From Chondrus crispus (Eukaryota > Rhodophyta > Florideophyceae > Gigartinales > Gigartinaceae): a DNA stretch of 64,000 nt. The notes beneath the pieces were generated by a model. That model saw nothing but the letters and a program-made list of their open reading frames with translations. It was not told the origin of the DNA and made no database searches. Shown piece after piece: positions 32,982-43,584 of the stretch (position 1 is the first letter of the stretch; each line of letters begins with the position of its first letter). The position numbers and the translations under genes are program-made. The stretch covers positions 476,628 through 540,627 of the forward strand of contig NW_005179090.1 in NCBI RefSeq assembly GCF_000350225.1. Reading direction: 5' to 3'.

Positions 32982-33015
32982 CGACCCCCCCGTTAACAGG
33001 GACGTTCGCATCCAC
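32982..33015 (-). repeat. polypurine tract and pol-end-like duplicate of element B
   Basis: On the minus strand GTGGATGCGAACGTCC is followed by CTGTTAACGGGGGGGTCG and then the 3' LTR. It resembles the end of B pol (38,641-38,608: GTGAACGCGGACGTTC then ACGCTTAAGCGGGGGGG). The G-rich part is the presumed plus-strand primer. Confidence 0.55.
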
Positions 33016-33037
33016 GGGTGCTTGTACAGCGTGAGCC

Positions 33038-34216
33038 ATGTCTAACCGCGTTCTCGATACGGCCCCTTTCGCTCCTTCTCACGGCTCCGCTCTCTGGTCG
33101 GTATCCCCGCGGTCCTGTCTCGTGCTCCTCTGCGCGCGTGCTGACCTCTCGACCCCCTTCCTGTCAACCGGGGACCTCGTCTCCCCCTCTTCATCATCAA
33201 CTCCTTGCCACCGTGCGGCTGTGCGCGTGCCTTTGGGGCTCGCCGTCGGCATTACCTCGCTACTCCCTCCGGGGGAGTCCGTTCTTCTCCCTCCGACCCG
33301 GCAAGCGGCCTTCTTTCTCCTTCTCCACGAGCCCCCCTACTCTCTCGTCTGCCTGATCGACTCGCATCCTTTCGTCCTTACTATGTCGCCCCGGGCTATC
33401 CCTCGCGACAGCCCCTCGCTTCTGCGGTCGTCGCCTGGCAGTGGATCGGACGCACCGGTCGTCTGCGCCCCGACCCTTGATGACCTCGCCTCTGTCGAGG
33501 AGGCAGGGGCATCCCAACTACCTCCTACCGTCTTCAACGCTGCCGCCCCGACGCCGTGGTGGCCTCCCCGTCCGTTCCGGAAGGCCCGAGGGCCCCGGGT
33601 CTCTACAGTTTCCGAAGAGCCGAGTCCTTCGTCGCTGGCGGCCTTGCCGCCCAGGGCGCCATCGTCCTTGGTGGCAGGGGGTCCGATGCCCTTTCGGCCT
33701 GCGCGTGTCGATGTCAGCGGTGGTTCCCCCGGCGGGGAGCTCGTGGCATGGTCGCGCGAGGGCACGTATCAGCCCGCAGAGGGCTCATATGGAGCTTCCG
33801 GTAGTTGCCGGCGCCCCGGTGCTCCGACGACACCGTCTCGGCTTGGCAGGGCCACGGAGGAAGAGGTGGCCGACACCCCTACGCAGAGGCTGGGGGTGCC
33901 CCTTGAGCGGTCGGTTCCGTTACCGCTCAGTCGTCTGAACTATGGGTGGCGCCGTCACGCACGGTCGGGCGTGACCGTCGGCGAACTTCTGACGAGGGCT
34001 TACCTGCGCCCCGACCTGCTCCGGATCCGCACCATTTACGAAGGTGTCCTGGCAGCGGAGGCGTCCCTTGCCTTGGGTCGTCTGCTGTTCGAGGGGGACG
34101 GTGCTACCTACCAACTTCCGGACGAGATACTCAGTGATAGGACGTTTGCCTATAGTGTGGAAGAGGTCGAATACGTCGATCGAATGTCGACGTACCTCTT
34201 CCACCGGGACCCCTGA
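33038..34216 (+). CDS. antisense ORF 1 of element B (392 aa)
   Basis: ATG 33,038 is 56 bp inside the 3' LTR and reads opposite to gag-pol. The N-terminal 270 residues are Ser/Pro/Arg-rich. The C-terminal part has PLERSVPLPLSRL, WRRHARSGVTVGELL, then a helical region and QLPDEILSD. The ORF of element A at the same place and strand (54,555-53,653) has LLERSVPLP, a WRR...SGVTVGELL and LPEIL. This shared block between diverged elements suggests a real protein. No domain is recognised. The stop at 34,214 is followed in the same frame by the next ORF. A pyrimidine-rich TTGTTTTATCCTTTCAG ends at 34,241, so splicing or a nonsense mutation are both possible. Plant Tat-lineage elements such as Grande also carry antisense accessory ORFs. 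Confidence 0.6.
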   Translation: MSNRVLDTAPFAPSHGSALWSVSPRSCLVLLCARADLSTPFLSTGDLVSPSSSSTPCHRAAVRVPLGLAVGITSLLPPGESVLLPPTRQAAFFLLLHEPPYSLVCLIDSHPFVLTMSPRAIPRDSPSLLRSSPGSGSDAPVVCAPTLDDLASVEEAGASQLPPTVFNAAAPTPWWPPRPFRKARGPRVSTVSEEPSPSSLAALPPRAPSSLVAGGPMPFRPARVDVSGGSPGGELVAWSREGTYQPAEGSYGASGSCRRPGAPTTPSRLGRATEEEVADTPTQRLGVPLERSVPLPLSRLNYGWRRHARSGVTVGELLTRAYLRPDLLRIRTIYEGVLAAEASLALGRLLFEGDGATYQLPDEILSDRTFAYSVEEVEYVDRMSTYLFHRDP

Positions 34217-34241
34217 GCTCCCCGTTGTTTTATCCTTTCAG

Positions 34242-35152
34242 AGGTAGCGGGGCTGTACGTCAGCCCCCGTCCTCGTATCCACTCAAGAGTTTGTGCGGCT
34301 CTGCAGAAGTCCGCCTGCGCTCTGATGTGCATCCACCATATCGCCCTGGCTCCTAATGATTGGTCGGCGTACCGCCACGCCGATGAGGACGACGGCCGTG
34401 TCTTCCCATCCGCTGCCTTCTCTCCGGGCCTATCGCGAAGCGATTTTCCGGAGCTTCGGCCGGGCGTAGGGGAGGCACTCCCTTCGTTGGGAGTGCATCC
34501 GTTACTCCCCTACGCATTGAAGCATTTCGGCTTCGCGTGTGCTGACTCGAGGCACCGGGCGTATGAGGAACTTGTCTACAATTACGAGTGCGAATGGGCG
34601 TGGTCCACCTGTAACGCTTTCATGAGCGAGGTCTCGGTACATGGACGCGCCTTCGTACAGCCCGTCGGTGTGCTTTCCTTCCTGGGTGGGGTCGCGCCGC
34701 CTCTGCCCGACGTGAAATTGCACCCCTTGGAGCGCGGTTCCCCGAATGTCCCATGGTCCTACACCTCGGTCTTCGACTTGATGCACCGCGCCGTCGCGGT
34801 GCCCGAACGTAACAGGCGACCGTGGACCGACTACACGACAGGGACCCAGAGTTCCTTCCTGGCTTATGATTGTCAAGGAGATGCCTTCGTGGCACGTCCG
34901 AATCCCCTCTTGGCGGCCCTCTCTCGGAGCAAAGGGGGTGTCGGTTGTACTGCGCGAGAGGCACGACGGAAGAGGTATCGCGACCTCGGCAGAGAGTCCC
35001 CACCGTCGCGCCGGCTGGGACGAACGTGGTACGGGGCCTTTCCTATATCGGTATCCACACGGTGGCGGAGTCTACGTTACCTCCGCTCCCCTCCTGTGGT
35101 TCCGTTGGGTAGCCTGGTACCCCGCGGGTCCAAGGGCTCCATCTCGATTTAG
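34242..35152 (+). CDS. antisense ORF 2 of element B
   Basis: In the same frame as ORF 1, open from after the TGA at 34,214 to 35,152; the first ATG is at 34,325. Protein-like segments include SLGVHPLLPYALKHFGFAC, YEELVYNYECEWAWSTCNAF and SYTSVFDLMHRAVAVPERN. I recognise no family. The matching region of element A shows no similar frame. It could be the second exon or the read-through half of ORF 1, since a splice-acceptor-like tract precedes it, or a captured host gene. Codon use is GC-rich like the rest of B. Confidence 0.4.
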
Positions 35153-35178
35153 CTCGCCGAGAGATCACCGCAATCCCC

Positions 35179-35928
35179 ATGTTTTCCCGCACCCGGGGGA
35201 ACCTAATTGATCGGATTTGGAGCATAGAGGGCCTACTGCCGACCCTGACGAACTGGTATCTTGATCGTAGCAGCGAGGCGCGTTGCGTCGGGGCGGAGCG
35301 CCAGTCCTTGCTGTGGAGCGCGACTCCCTCGCGGCACAGCTTCGTGACGCCCGGTGCGAGCTCGAGGTCCTACGCGATGCCTCCTCACGTCGCGCGAGCG
35401 ATCTCCAGCGCGCCGTCGCAGACCGCGATCGGTATGGCGGAGAACACGACGCTCTCAGAGCCGCTCGTGTTGGGCCGTCGGAGCGTGCTGCGTCCACGCC
35501 GCGGCAAAATCTTCGAGATTCTTATGAGGGTGGCGGGTACGGCCTCTCGACGACCGACGCACCCACGACCTCTGCTGATCCGCCTCGGGGTTGGACTCCC
35601 CACGGAGAGGCCACACTTCCTCCGCTCCATGAAATGGAGCCCGAGTTGCCGTCTCATCCAAGTTATTGCCCCCCGAGGGCGCGTGCTCCAGGGTCGTCGG
35701 AACCCTCCAACGATCCGAATCGTTGAGCTGTCGGGTACCCCGACGATCCCTCAGCCGCCTCCGTTAATCCCCTTCTGGTTAGGCCCGAACGCCAAACGGA
35801 GGCAGGCGTGCCATCACACCCCAGCTACTGTCCTTGGAGGGGGCGTGCTTCCGGCCCGCCAGCGCCCTCTAACGGTACGAGCCGTTGAGCGCTCGGGTCG
35901 GCCTATAGTCCCGTACGTCGTCCGTTAG
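35179..35928 (+). pseudogene. antisense coiled-coil segment of element B
   Basis: Frame 1 from 35,179 (NLIDRIWSIEGLLPTLTNWY) seems to pass into frame 0 near 35,283. There AVERDSLAAQLRDARCELEV, LRDASSRRASDLQRAVADRD shows heptad spacing typical of a coiled coil up to about 35,460, and the frame stops at 35,724. A Pro/Ser-rich tail follows. It probably belongs to the same antisense gene as the two ORFs to its left, now frameshifted. No further domain. Confidence 0.35.
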
Positions 35929-38607
35929 CTCTCTTCTTGTAAAGCCCCTAAGGCATTTTCTTGTTACTTCTCCTTCAACGTTCGATCGTTGTCCTTTGCT
36001 TCGGTCGCCTCGCGACCCCCTGTGCGACCGGCCCTCTTTTTTCGGGTGTGAGGGCCGTATAAGCGCGGGGATCGCGCATCCTGCAGCCATACGGGCTACC
36101 ACGGATCGCTTCTCGGGTGATCCCACCCGTCTCCGGCGCACGGGCCTCCTCGTCAGGGCGCCGCTGCCGCCCTTAGCACAATGGCGAGGGTGTCAACTTT
36201 GGCCGTGGTGGCGACTCCCACCCCCGCCAATGCCCCCTGGGGGTTCCGATGTGCCTCCAGGCGGCAGTTTGCCGTTATGTTCCACTCCCTGTGGCGCTTC
36301 GCGAGTTTACTGTGACGGCAGGGCTCGGCGCGGGCCCTTCTGAGGCGGTTTGCACTTCGTTGCGTGTGCCATCGAGAGCCCCTTCACGGCTGGTCTCGGT
36401 ACGCCCAGTCGCCCGTTACCGTAACCGAGATTTTGGGAGTTGTTCTGATCACCGCCGTGATCGGCCCCGCCTCAGACGAATTCATGTAGTTTTCCGTTGG
36501 CTCGGCTACCATCCCACTCGGTGGGGTCGGTCACGGGGGCGTCCGCATGCCCGCCCTTGGGGAGCTTGACTCCGGGTCCGGAGTGATCCGGGTTATTGCC
36601 CTTTGGAGGCTTGAGACATGGGCTCCTCAGGGCCGCCGGTGAACGCGCCCCGTTGAACACGCCTACCGCACAGCGTCGCTCCGGTGTGACGCGGTGCGTC
36701 CTCTATCCATAACATTAAAGACGTCCGCTTCATCCCCGTACGCCGCCCCTCTCTCTTCGTCGCGACGACCGAGGTCACGCTTGGAGTCGTAGCTTCTGCC
36801 TGCCTCTCCATTCCGGACGGAGGGGCGGTTGAGAAGCTCGTTAAGTTAGTTGCATTCGGGCTCCGACCCCCCGGGGTCGTGTTCCCGTCGGGTCTGCGCG
36901 GGGCCGACGACCCATTCCTCTTCTCTACCGGGTCTTGTACCGGTGTCCTTTTCGGCTCTCAAATGGAGGGCGGCGGGCCATCTGAGGTCGTTTCGATGCG
37001 CCTCGTTCACTGTGGTCCGTCCACGTGCCGGCCAACCTAGACCCTAAGTCACATTCGGGATGCCCGCTTGGTCGTGACTCCTCTCGTCTTCCGTCTCTTC
37101 GGCGTTCGGGCGTCGACGTTCTCTTGCCCCCACTGCGTTCGATACGCGTAATCTCCTTCTCTTGCTGTTTTGACGCGCCTCGTCGCCGTAAGTGCATTCG
37201 ATCGCGCTCCCTCGGGCGGCGTCCAACGGCAGCAACGAAGGAGAACGACGCCGTTCGGGCGCCGTCATAATTCGTCTGACCCTAAGCGGTGGCGTGGAGA
37301 GGGAGGGGCTTAGTCGCCGCGACGCACTTGCCGCTAAAAAAAGAAACATCGTGGAGTATCGGTGGGGTCGACGCGGGCCGTCGTGGGTTCGGGCTCTCCG
37401 GCGTCCCTCGCCGTCGGCGGCGAGGGCTCAGAAGCGCGGGAGCGACTCGCGTTCGTCTTCTCCTATTCCGCGGCGGCCCGGTCCTTCGTTGCTCGCGGGA
37501 GGACGGCTCGGGCCAGTCGCTCAACCGGTGCGTGGTCGGCCGCCCATGGAGGGGACTAGAGGCAAGAGCCGATTGGACGGCCTGGCTTGCGCCCGTCGGG
37601 ATTGTGAGGCATCCGCTCGGTGAGGATACAAGATTAAATCTCCCGCCCGTCTCCCCCTTCGGAAGAGGAGCGGGACGGGCGTACCTTCGCTCGGGTACTC
37701 ATTGTACCCTCGGGCAGCGCCGTCCGATTTCGTCCTTGCTTATCGCGGGCGTACAGTACGCACTGCACGTGCCAGTGTAATTCTCCCCGCTATTTTCCCG
37801 TTATTTTCAGGGGGCGGTGGCGGTGATGATTGGGTAATGACGCAAGCGGTGCTGGCGAATGGCGTACATCTGGCACCGCTCACGTATAACGTTCCCATGT
37901 CCCGTAATTTTCCTTATTACGGGGCATGTCTCGACGGCGGTTTTGACGGGTCTCGCGTCCGTGCGCATATATTGGTGCCCCTCCAACCGAGTTGCTCCCG
38001 CGCTTGCGCCCCTTCTCTAACTATCCTGGCGACTGTTGAGGCGAACGCAGTCTCACTCGCCTGCTCATCTGCACACGCGTTTTGCGCGTTTCCTCGCGCA
38101 CGGCCCCTATCGATAGGGTCATGACCACTTTGTCCGTCGGTTTATCGGACCCGGCTGCGAACTGAGGGCTCGAAGTGAGCCCCAACATTCTCGGATATAC
38201 CGACACCAAAGCGACGGGCATTCTTGGTCGCTTACTCTGCCCATCGAGGGCTCTCGTGATCCCACTGTTGATCTCCTCGTTCTTGGGGCGTCCCTCCTCG
38301 CCGTGGTTGCTAACCTTAACGGATCGTCCTGCAATCTTGTTGGGGGGAGGGTCGTCCAACTTTTCCGATCCGAACCGGGTTTCGTGGTCCTCGTAATGTC
38401 GCTCATTACGAGGGCCCAACATTTTTTTCAGGCAGTTCGTACTGTCCTGTTCTTATGTCTCGCGTCCTTGACGTCCGAGAAGTCAAGACAACTTGACTTG
38501 AACGCGTCCCCGGCTGTGACCCTCCGATAAGATCCACCGTCCTCCTTCGCTTCCCCTTTCAGTCTGTTCGTGCAGGCTGGGGTTAATCTGCGAAAGAGCG
38601 GTTGAGA
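35929..38607. other. 3' internal region of element B, no supported gene
   Basis: GC-rich, with many overlapping short frames on both strands and no domain. GCAGTTCGTACTGTCC-type sequence near 38,430 has a counterpart in element A near 51,470, so the region was inherited from a common ancestor in part. Confidence 0.45.
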
Positions 38608-38641
38608 GCCCCCCCGCTTAAGCGTGAACGTCCGCGTTCAC
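38608..38641 (-). repeat. pol end with internal polypurine tract, element B
   Basis: On the minus strand GTGAACGCGGACGTTCACGC, the TTAA stop region and GCGGGGGGGC mark the end of pol. The copy before the 3' LTR is at 33,015-32,982. The two bracket the 5.6-kb antisense region. Confidence 0.55.
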
Positions 38642-40453
38642 GGTTTGGGCGAGGTCTCTGCCGGTACGTCTCCGGAGGCGTTGGGCGTAACGATACCCCA
38701 ACTCCTCCGGGACGTGAGTCCGTGCAGTCCAAAGGCAGGTGTGTCGTAATCCGCCCACTTGATGAGGAACTCCGTAGTTCCGTCTTCCATGACTCCATGT
38801 CTCAGTAGCCGTTCGATGGCATACTGCGTTCCCGCGGTGACCTTATCGGCGAGGTCCCGCGGGGTCGTCGTACTCGCTCGTGGCGCGTCTATCGGAGACA
38901 GCACGTACACGCAGCGGTCGGCGGAGACTCGCTCGGTGACCCATCACGATCGATGGTGATGGTTCGGCCGTCATTGGCGAGCACGCGGTAGGGTCCGACA
39001 GCGGGCGAGGCGAGCTTTTTCGATGTCTTAGCCCCATCGGTGGGGTTGAGATATACGTATTCTCCGGGACGGAGCCGGGACGGAGCCGGGAATTAATACG
39101 TCGTATGCGCTTATCGAAGTCGCGTTTGTAGCGAGCCTGCGTCCGACGCAGGCTCCCGTAGGCCTTTTGGATAGTCGAGTCCAAGGTCTTGAGGAACTCG
39201 GCACGTTGGTTCCCCCTATCGGAAGGGGGCGCGTCTCCGTCCGCCCGTTGGAGAGAGAACTCCGGCGGTGGCCTGCTGAGCACGAGCTCAAACGGCGTGG
39301 TGCGTGTGGTGCGATGTACGTGGGAGTTGTACGCATACGTAAGCGGCCCCACGTACACATCCCAGTCGTCCTGATGTTCACCCACGTAGTTCCGCAGCAT
39401 CGAGGCGATTGTTCGGTTATATCGCTCGACTTGCCCGTTCGTCTGGGGATGGTACGCCGAAGTGTACAAATTCGTTATCCGCAGAACGCGGTACGTGCTG
39501 TGGAAGAACTTGGCGTTAAACTGCGGTCCGTTATCGGACAGCAACGTGCGCAGGACGCCGTACTTAAACACCCACGATTCGCAGAACGCAACCGCGACGG
39601 TGTATGCAGTTATCGTGCGGAGCGCAACAACTTGTGTCAGCTTACTGAAGCGGTCCGTAATCACGACCAGGAACCGTTTTCCTGTCTTCGTCTTGGGGAG
39701 CGGCCCCAAGATGTCGATGGCGAGGCTCTCGAGAGGCCTCGTAGCTGGAAACAATCTCAATCGGTTGATATCTTTCTTCAGCTTCACCCGGTTCATCCCG
39801 CAGGTTCGACACCCTTGCACCGTGGCTGCGACGTCTGCAGCCAGGTGGGGCCAGTAGTACTCGCGTCGAAGTGCGTAGTACATACGGTTCTGGTCCGGGT
39901 GCCCCGCAATGGCCGGGTTGTGGCACAGGCGAAGGAGCCTGGCGCGGAGCGTCCGAGGTACCACCACCTGAACGATATCAGGGTCGAAGGGGTGTCTCCG
40001 TTTGAGCACCCCTTGGTGGTCTTCGAAGAACGCGGAGTCCCAGGACTCTGACTGTCGTGCCAAAACGGTTTGGCAGAAGTCATCCACGCGTTGCTCCTCG
40101 GCCATCTCCTCTATTGTCAGAGGGGCCGGAAGGTCTTCCTGCGGTGAGGCGACCGGGGAGTAAAGCGCGCCAGCCTCGGAGTCTTCGGCGCGCTGGATGT
40201 CGGCGGCGTCAAACTCGTCGTTCTCCTCCCAAAACGAATTGGGACCTTGGAGAGCGGGGGCTTCGTCGTCGCCTCTCGGTTCGTCGCGCGTCCGTACGCG
40301 CGACCTTGTTCGGATTTCGGCTTGATTCCGCGTCGTTACGAAGACATGGACGGCCTGATGATCGCAGCTCGTGGTACAAGCGTGGTCCGCGAGCTTGTTC
40401 GATACGTCTCGAACTGTCATGCCCTCGTCGAAAGTGGGGAAGTCGTCATCCAC
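38618..40453 (-). pseudogene. pol: integrase and chromodomain of element B
   Basis: The frame from 40,453 gives an HHCC zinc domain (LCHNPAIAGH ... GCRTCGMN). The integrase core follows with Asp in LAIDILGPLP, Asp in LLSDNGPQF and Glu in HPQTNGQVERYNRT. A duplicated CGGAGCCGGGA near 39,075 shifts the frame. The chromodomain (TTEFLIKWADYDT, then after another shift THVPEELGYRYAQRL) ends at 38,618. Integrase inserts the cDNA; a C-terminal chromodomain usually steers insertion to histone-marked chromatin. The frame is joined to RT/RNase H only through a 1-nt deletion near 40,460. Core catalytic residues are intact, but the whole is not translatable as one protein. Confidence 0.88.
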
Positions 40454-42804
40454 CTCGACGGTGGGCGAGGGTCACCGGCGACCTTCAACGACACGAGTCT
40501 TGACAGGGCATCGGGCACCTGATTCACGCGTCTGGGGCGGTACTGAATGGTGAAATCGTATTCAGCCAGACGTAGCCGCCACCGGGTGAGTCTTCCGGAA
40601 CTCTCGGTGAGGGACATGAGCCATCAGAGGGGGTCATGGTCCGTCCGTATGGTGAACTTCGTGCCTTCTACGTACGGCCGTAGTGTGCGGACGGCCTACA
40701 CTACGGCGAAGCACTCGCGTTCGGTAGCGCTGTAGTTGCGCTCACTATCAGACAGTGAGTACGACCAATACCCCACGGGGCGCCAATCCTTTGGCTCTTC
40801 GTGCTCCTGAAATACGGTACAGCCGAGTTGGTAGGCACTCGAGTCGGTGTCTATCATGTACGGACGACCGTGCCGGGGCAACGCCAGGATCGGCGGAGCG
40901 ATCATGCACTTCTTAAGGTTCTCGAAGGCCTGAAGTTGCAGCTCCGTGGGGTTATAGAAATCGGGATCCGAATCCTTGCGCGTCATGTCGGTCAGAGGAC
41001 GCGCAATCTTAGCGAACCCCTTAACGAATCGGCGGTATACGTTACACGCCCAGAGGAACGAGCGCACTTGTGTCAACGTCCTCGGGAACGTGAACATCTT
41101 GAAAGCATCGGCTGTCGTATCAGCCACGCTCAACTTGCCTGGGGAGATGACGTGCCCCAGATAGTGCACCTTCGGTCGGAAGAAGCTGCACTTCTTGAGC
41201 TTAAGGGAGATACTGGAACTCCGCAGTAAGCTCAAGACGGTATCGAGATGCCTCGCGTGTTCTCTGTGCGTACGGGAGAACACAATCACGTCGTCGAGAT
41301 AGACGAGGCATATTTGCCAGCAGACTCCCGAGATTATTATGTCAAGCGCACGTTGGAAGGTGGCCGGTGCCCCTTTGAGGCCAAACGGCATGCGCAAGTG
41401 GCGAAACGTGCCCATGTGCGTCGTAAACGTGGTCTTATCCCGGTCTTCCGGAGCGACCGGGATCTTCCAATAACCGGAATTGCAGTCCAACGTGGTGAAG
41501 ACGGCTGCAGCTCCTAATGAGTCGATGCAGTCGTCCATCCGAGGCAGCGGATACGAATCCGCTGCGGTCTTCGCGTTGAGACGCCGGTAGTCCACGCAGA
41601 ACCGAAGAGAGCCGTCTTTCTTCGGTACGGGCACCACGGGGGACGCCCACTCGGTGCTCGCCGGTTCGATAAACCCTGCGTTCAACATCTTGTTGACCTC
41701 CTTTGCGACCATTTCGCGCATGGCCGGGCCCTTCCGATAGGGCATAGAACGAATCGGTTTCGTTCCCGGTTCGAAGGAAATGCGGTGCTCCGCAGCTTGG
41801 ATCGTTCCAAGTGCACCGCTCCACAGCCTCGATTGCTTACGGAGCATCTCGAGTACGTGGTCACAGAGCTTGTCATCGTCGATGTATGACAGGTCGATCT
41901 CTTTTTCCCAATCCATCGGCAGATTTTCGGGAACCTTTTTCTGGGGGAGTACAGTACTCCCCGCCGTCGGTTGGCATAAAGGTGACCGTTCGTCCGGGTC
42001 GACCCCCCTGCCCCCGGCGGTGGTCTTATCGTCGGAGTTGGATCGGCCAACTCCTACCGCACCGACTTGATCGGTCAAGTCCGTCAGGTGTAGCGCGTGC
42101 GCAATCCCCTCGGCGACCTTACGTTCGGGAGTGAGGATCGCGAGGGGGTTGCACTTCGCGTATCCCACGACGGTGTGCTTCGGAAGCCTCTTTTCTCGTC
42201 GTGAGAAATTCGCCACGATGACGTCGAAGGTCTGATTTGGTAGGACCTCCGCGACGCCATTCGTCAGCCTCACTCCATGTCGGCGTTGGAGTGAGGGCTT
42301 GGGTTCCAGGAACACGAGACCCCTCCCCGCGGTTGTCACACGCACGCGGGCTTGTGACATTGCGGGGATGGTAACCCAGCGTGCGACCCGGATCGCTTGC
42401 GGGGCCTCCTCGGGTACGTCTGGCCGACCCGTGTGTCGCCCGTGTCGTCTGGTGCGGGGAGTCGACTCCTCCTTTCCGTCGACGATGGCGACGGAATCGT
42501 CTTGGCGTAGCTCCATTCGTTGAGCTTCGATGTCGATACATCGCACATGCGTATCGATGAAGGCCGTGACAGGGAGGACCGACACGGCGAGGCGGTCCAC
42601 GACTACGAACGGAATTCGGAACACCGTGTTCCTCACCCGCACGGCCAGGCGGACGACGGCCGAAAGCTTGAGGGGGTTGCTATTCGCGCCTGCCAATCGT
42701 GGCAGAGGTGCGTCGTGCAAGACGTAACGCGTCCAATCGGGGGGAAGGTCGGCCTTACTCACCAGAATATACCCCGAGCACGTATCAACGGCGATTGTGC
42801 GGGT
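40417..42804 (-). pseudogene. pol: protease, reverse transcriptase and RNase H of element B
   Basis: The protease active site reads AVDTCSGYILV (Asp codon 42,786-42,784) just after an in-frame TAA. RT has CVDYRRLNAKT, TLDCNSGYWKI, MPFGLKGAPATFQ and the catalytic LVYLDDVIVFS. RNase H has YMIDTDSSAYQLG and YSATERECFAVV. There a Trp codon has become TAG (40,698-40,696). An Arg codon about 60 bp further on has become TGA (TDHDPL*WLM). The frame is then open to 40,417 (RPRRVNQVPDALSRL). It would copy the RNA genome into DNA. It is inactivated by few point changes, mostly of the C-to-T type. Confidence 0.9.
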
Positions 42805-43014
42805 TTAATTGCAGTTTCCTCTGTGGCTATCGAGCCGAGGACGTTGTAAATCTTCGACATCATAAGGCAAATGACGCCGTCGACAACCTTCGGGGCGGTC
42901 TTATCGGTGCAACGATACCGGAACGACCTCATGAGGTCGTTCCGCCGGGGCCTTCGATTTCGGGGCTGGCCCCGCTTCCGTTTCCTTCTCCCCCTTTCTT
43001 GGGGCGTCCGCGGA

Positions 43015-43584
43015 TCAGTGACGCCCCCCCGGATTATTCAAGTCTGTACGACACGGACCCCTCTCCGGCGACCTTGGGCTCGCGAGAGTCAGGGGGTCGA
43101 CCGAATCTTTTCGGTCGTCGTTGCCCCCGTCGCCATTGTTACGCCTCACCGGGATTTCGGTTGTCCAGGTGTCTTGTCCTCCTAACGTCGGGCCTTCGGA
43201 GGCCTCGACGTGCGCTCCCTCCTGTATCGGCATTACAGAAGCTCCCGTGCTCGCCTCCGGTAGCGGGGGATGTATTATCGGACAATACCCCCCGTATCCT
43301 TGGCGAGCACGCGGGGTCGGGTCTAGTTCGTGGGGAAAAGACGGCTCACGCGACCGCCTGTACGTAACCGTCTTTACCCTTTTTCGAACTACGCGTGCTA
43401 TCGGAGCTAACCTCCTGGCTATCGACGGCCAGGTCTTCTTCGGGTAGCCGGCCACGTGGGTTGGGACGATTCCCCCACTGCGGCTCGGCGGCCTTGGCGA
43501 AGTACTCGGGTACTTCCGGGCCTTGACCTGCGGCGTCCGGTCGTCGCAGGATATGGGGGACGAAGCGAGTCGGCTCTCCTTCAT
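43015..43584 (-). pseudogene. pol: gag-pol overlap and pol linker of element B
   Basis: The pol frame is open across the end of gag (GCCGGACACGAGC-type linker, RKRVKTVTYRRSREPS), one base ahead of the gag frame, so +1 frameshifting would join them, as in Ty3. It stops at TGA 43,017-43,015. The linker then continues in another frame toward the protease. The A element has the same peptide (KRVKTVTYTRSREPS) in its pol frame from 31,026. Confidence 0.6.

Noticed and set aside
39167..40051. 294-codon + strand frame
   Set aside because: It is the antisense shadow of the element B integrase, whose DDE and HHCC residues read on the minus strand.
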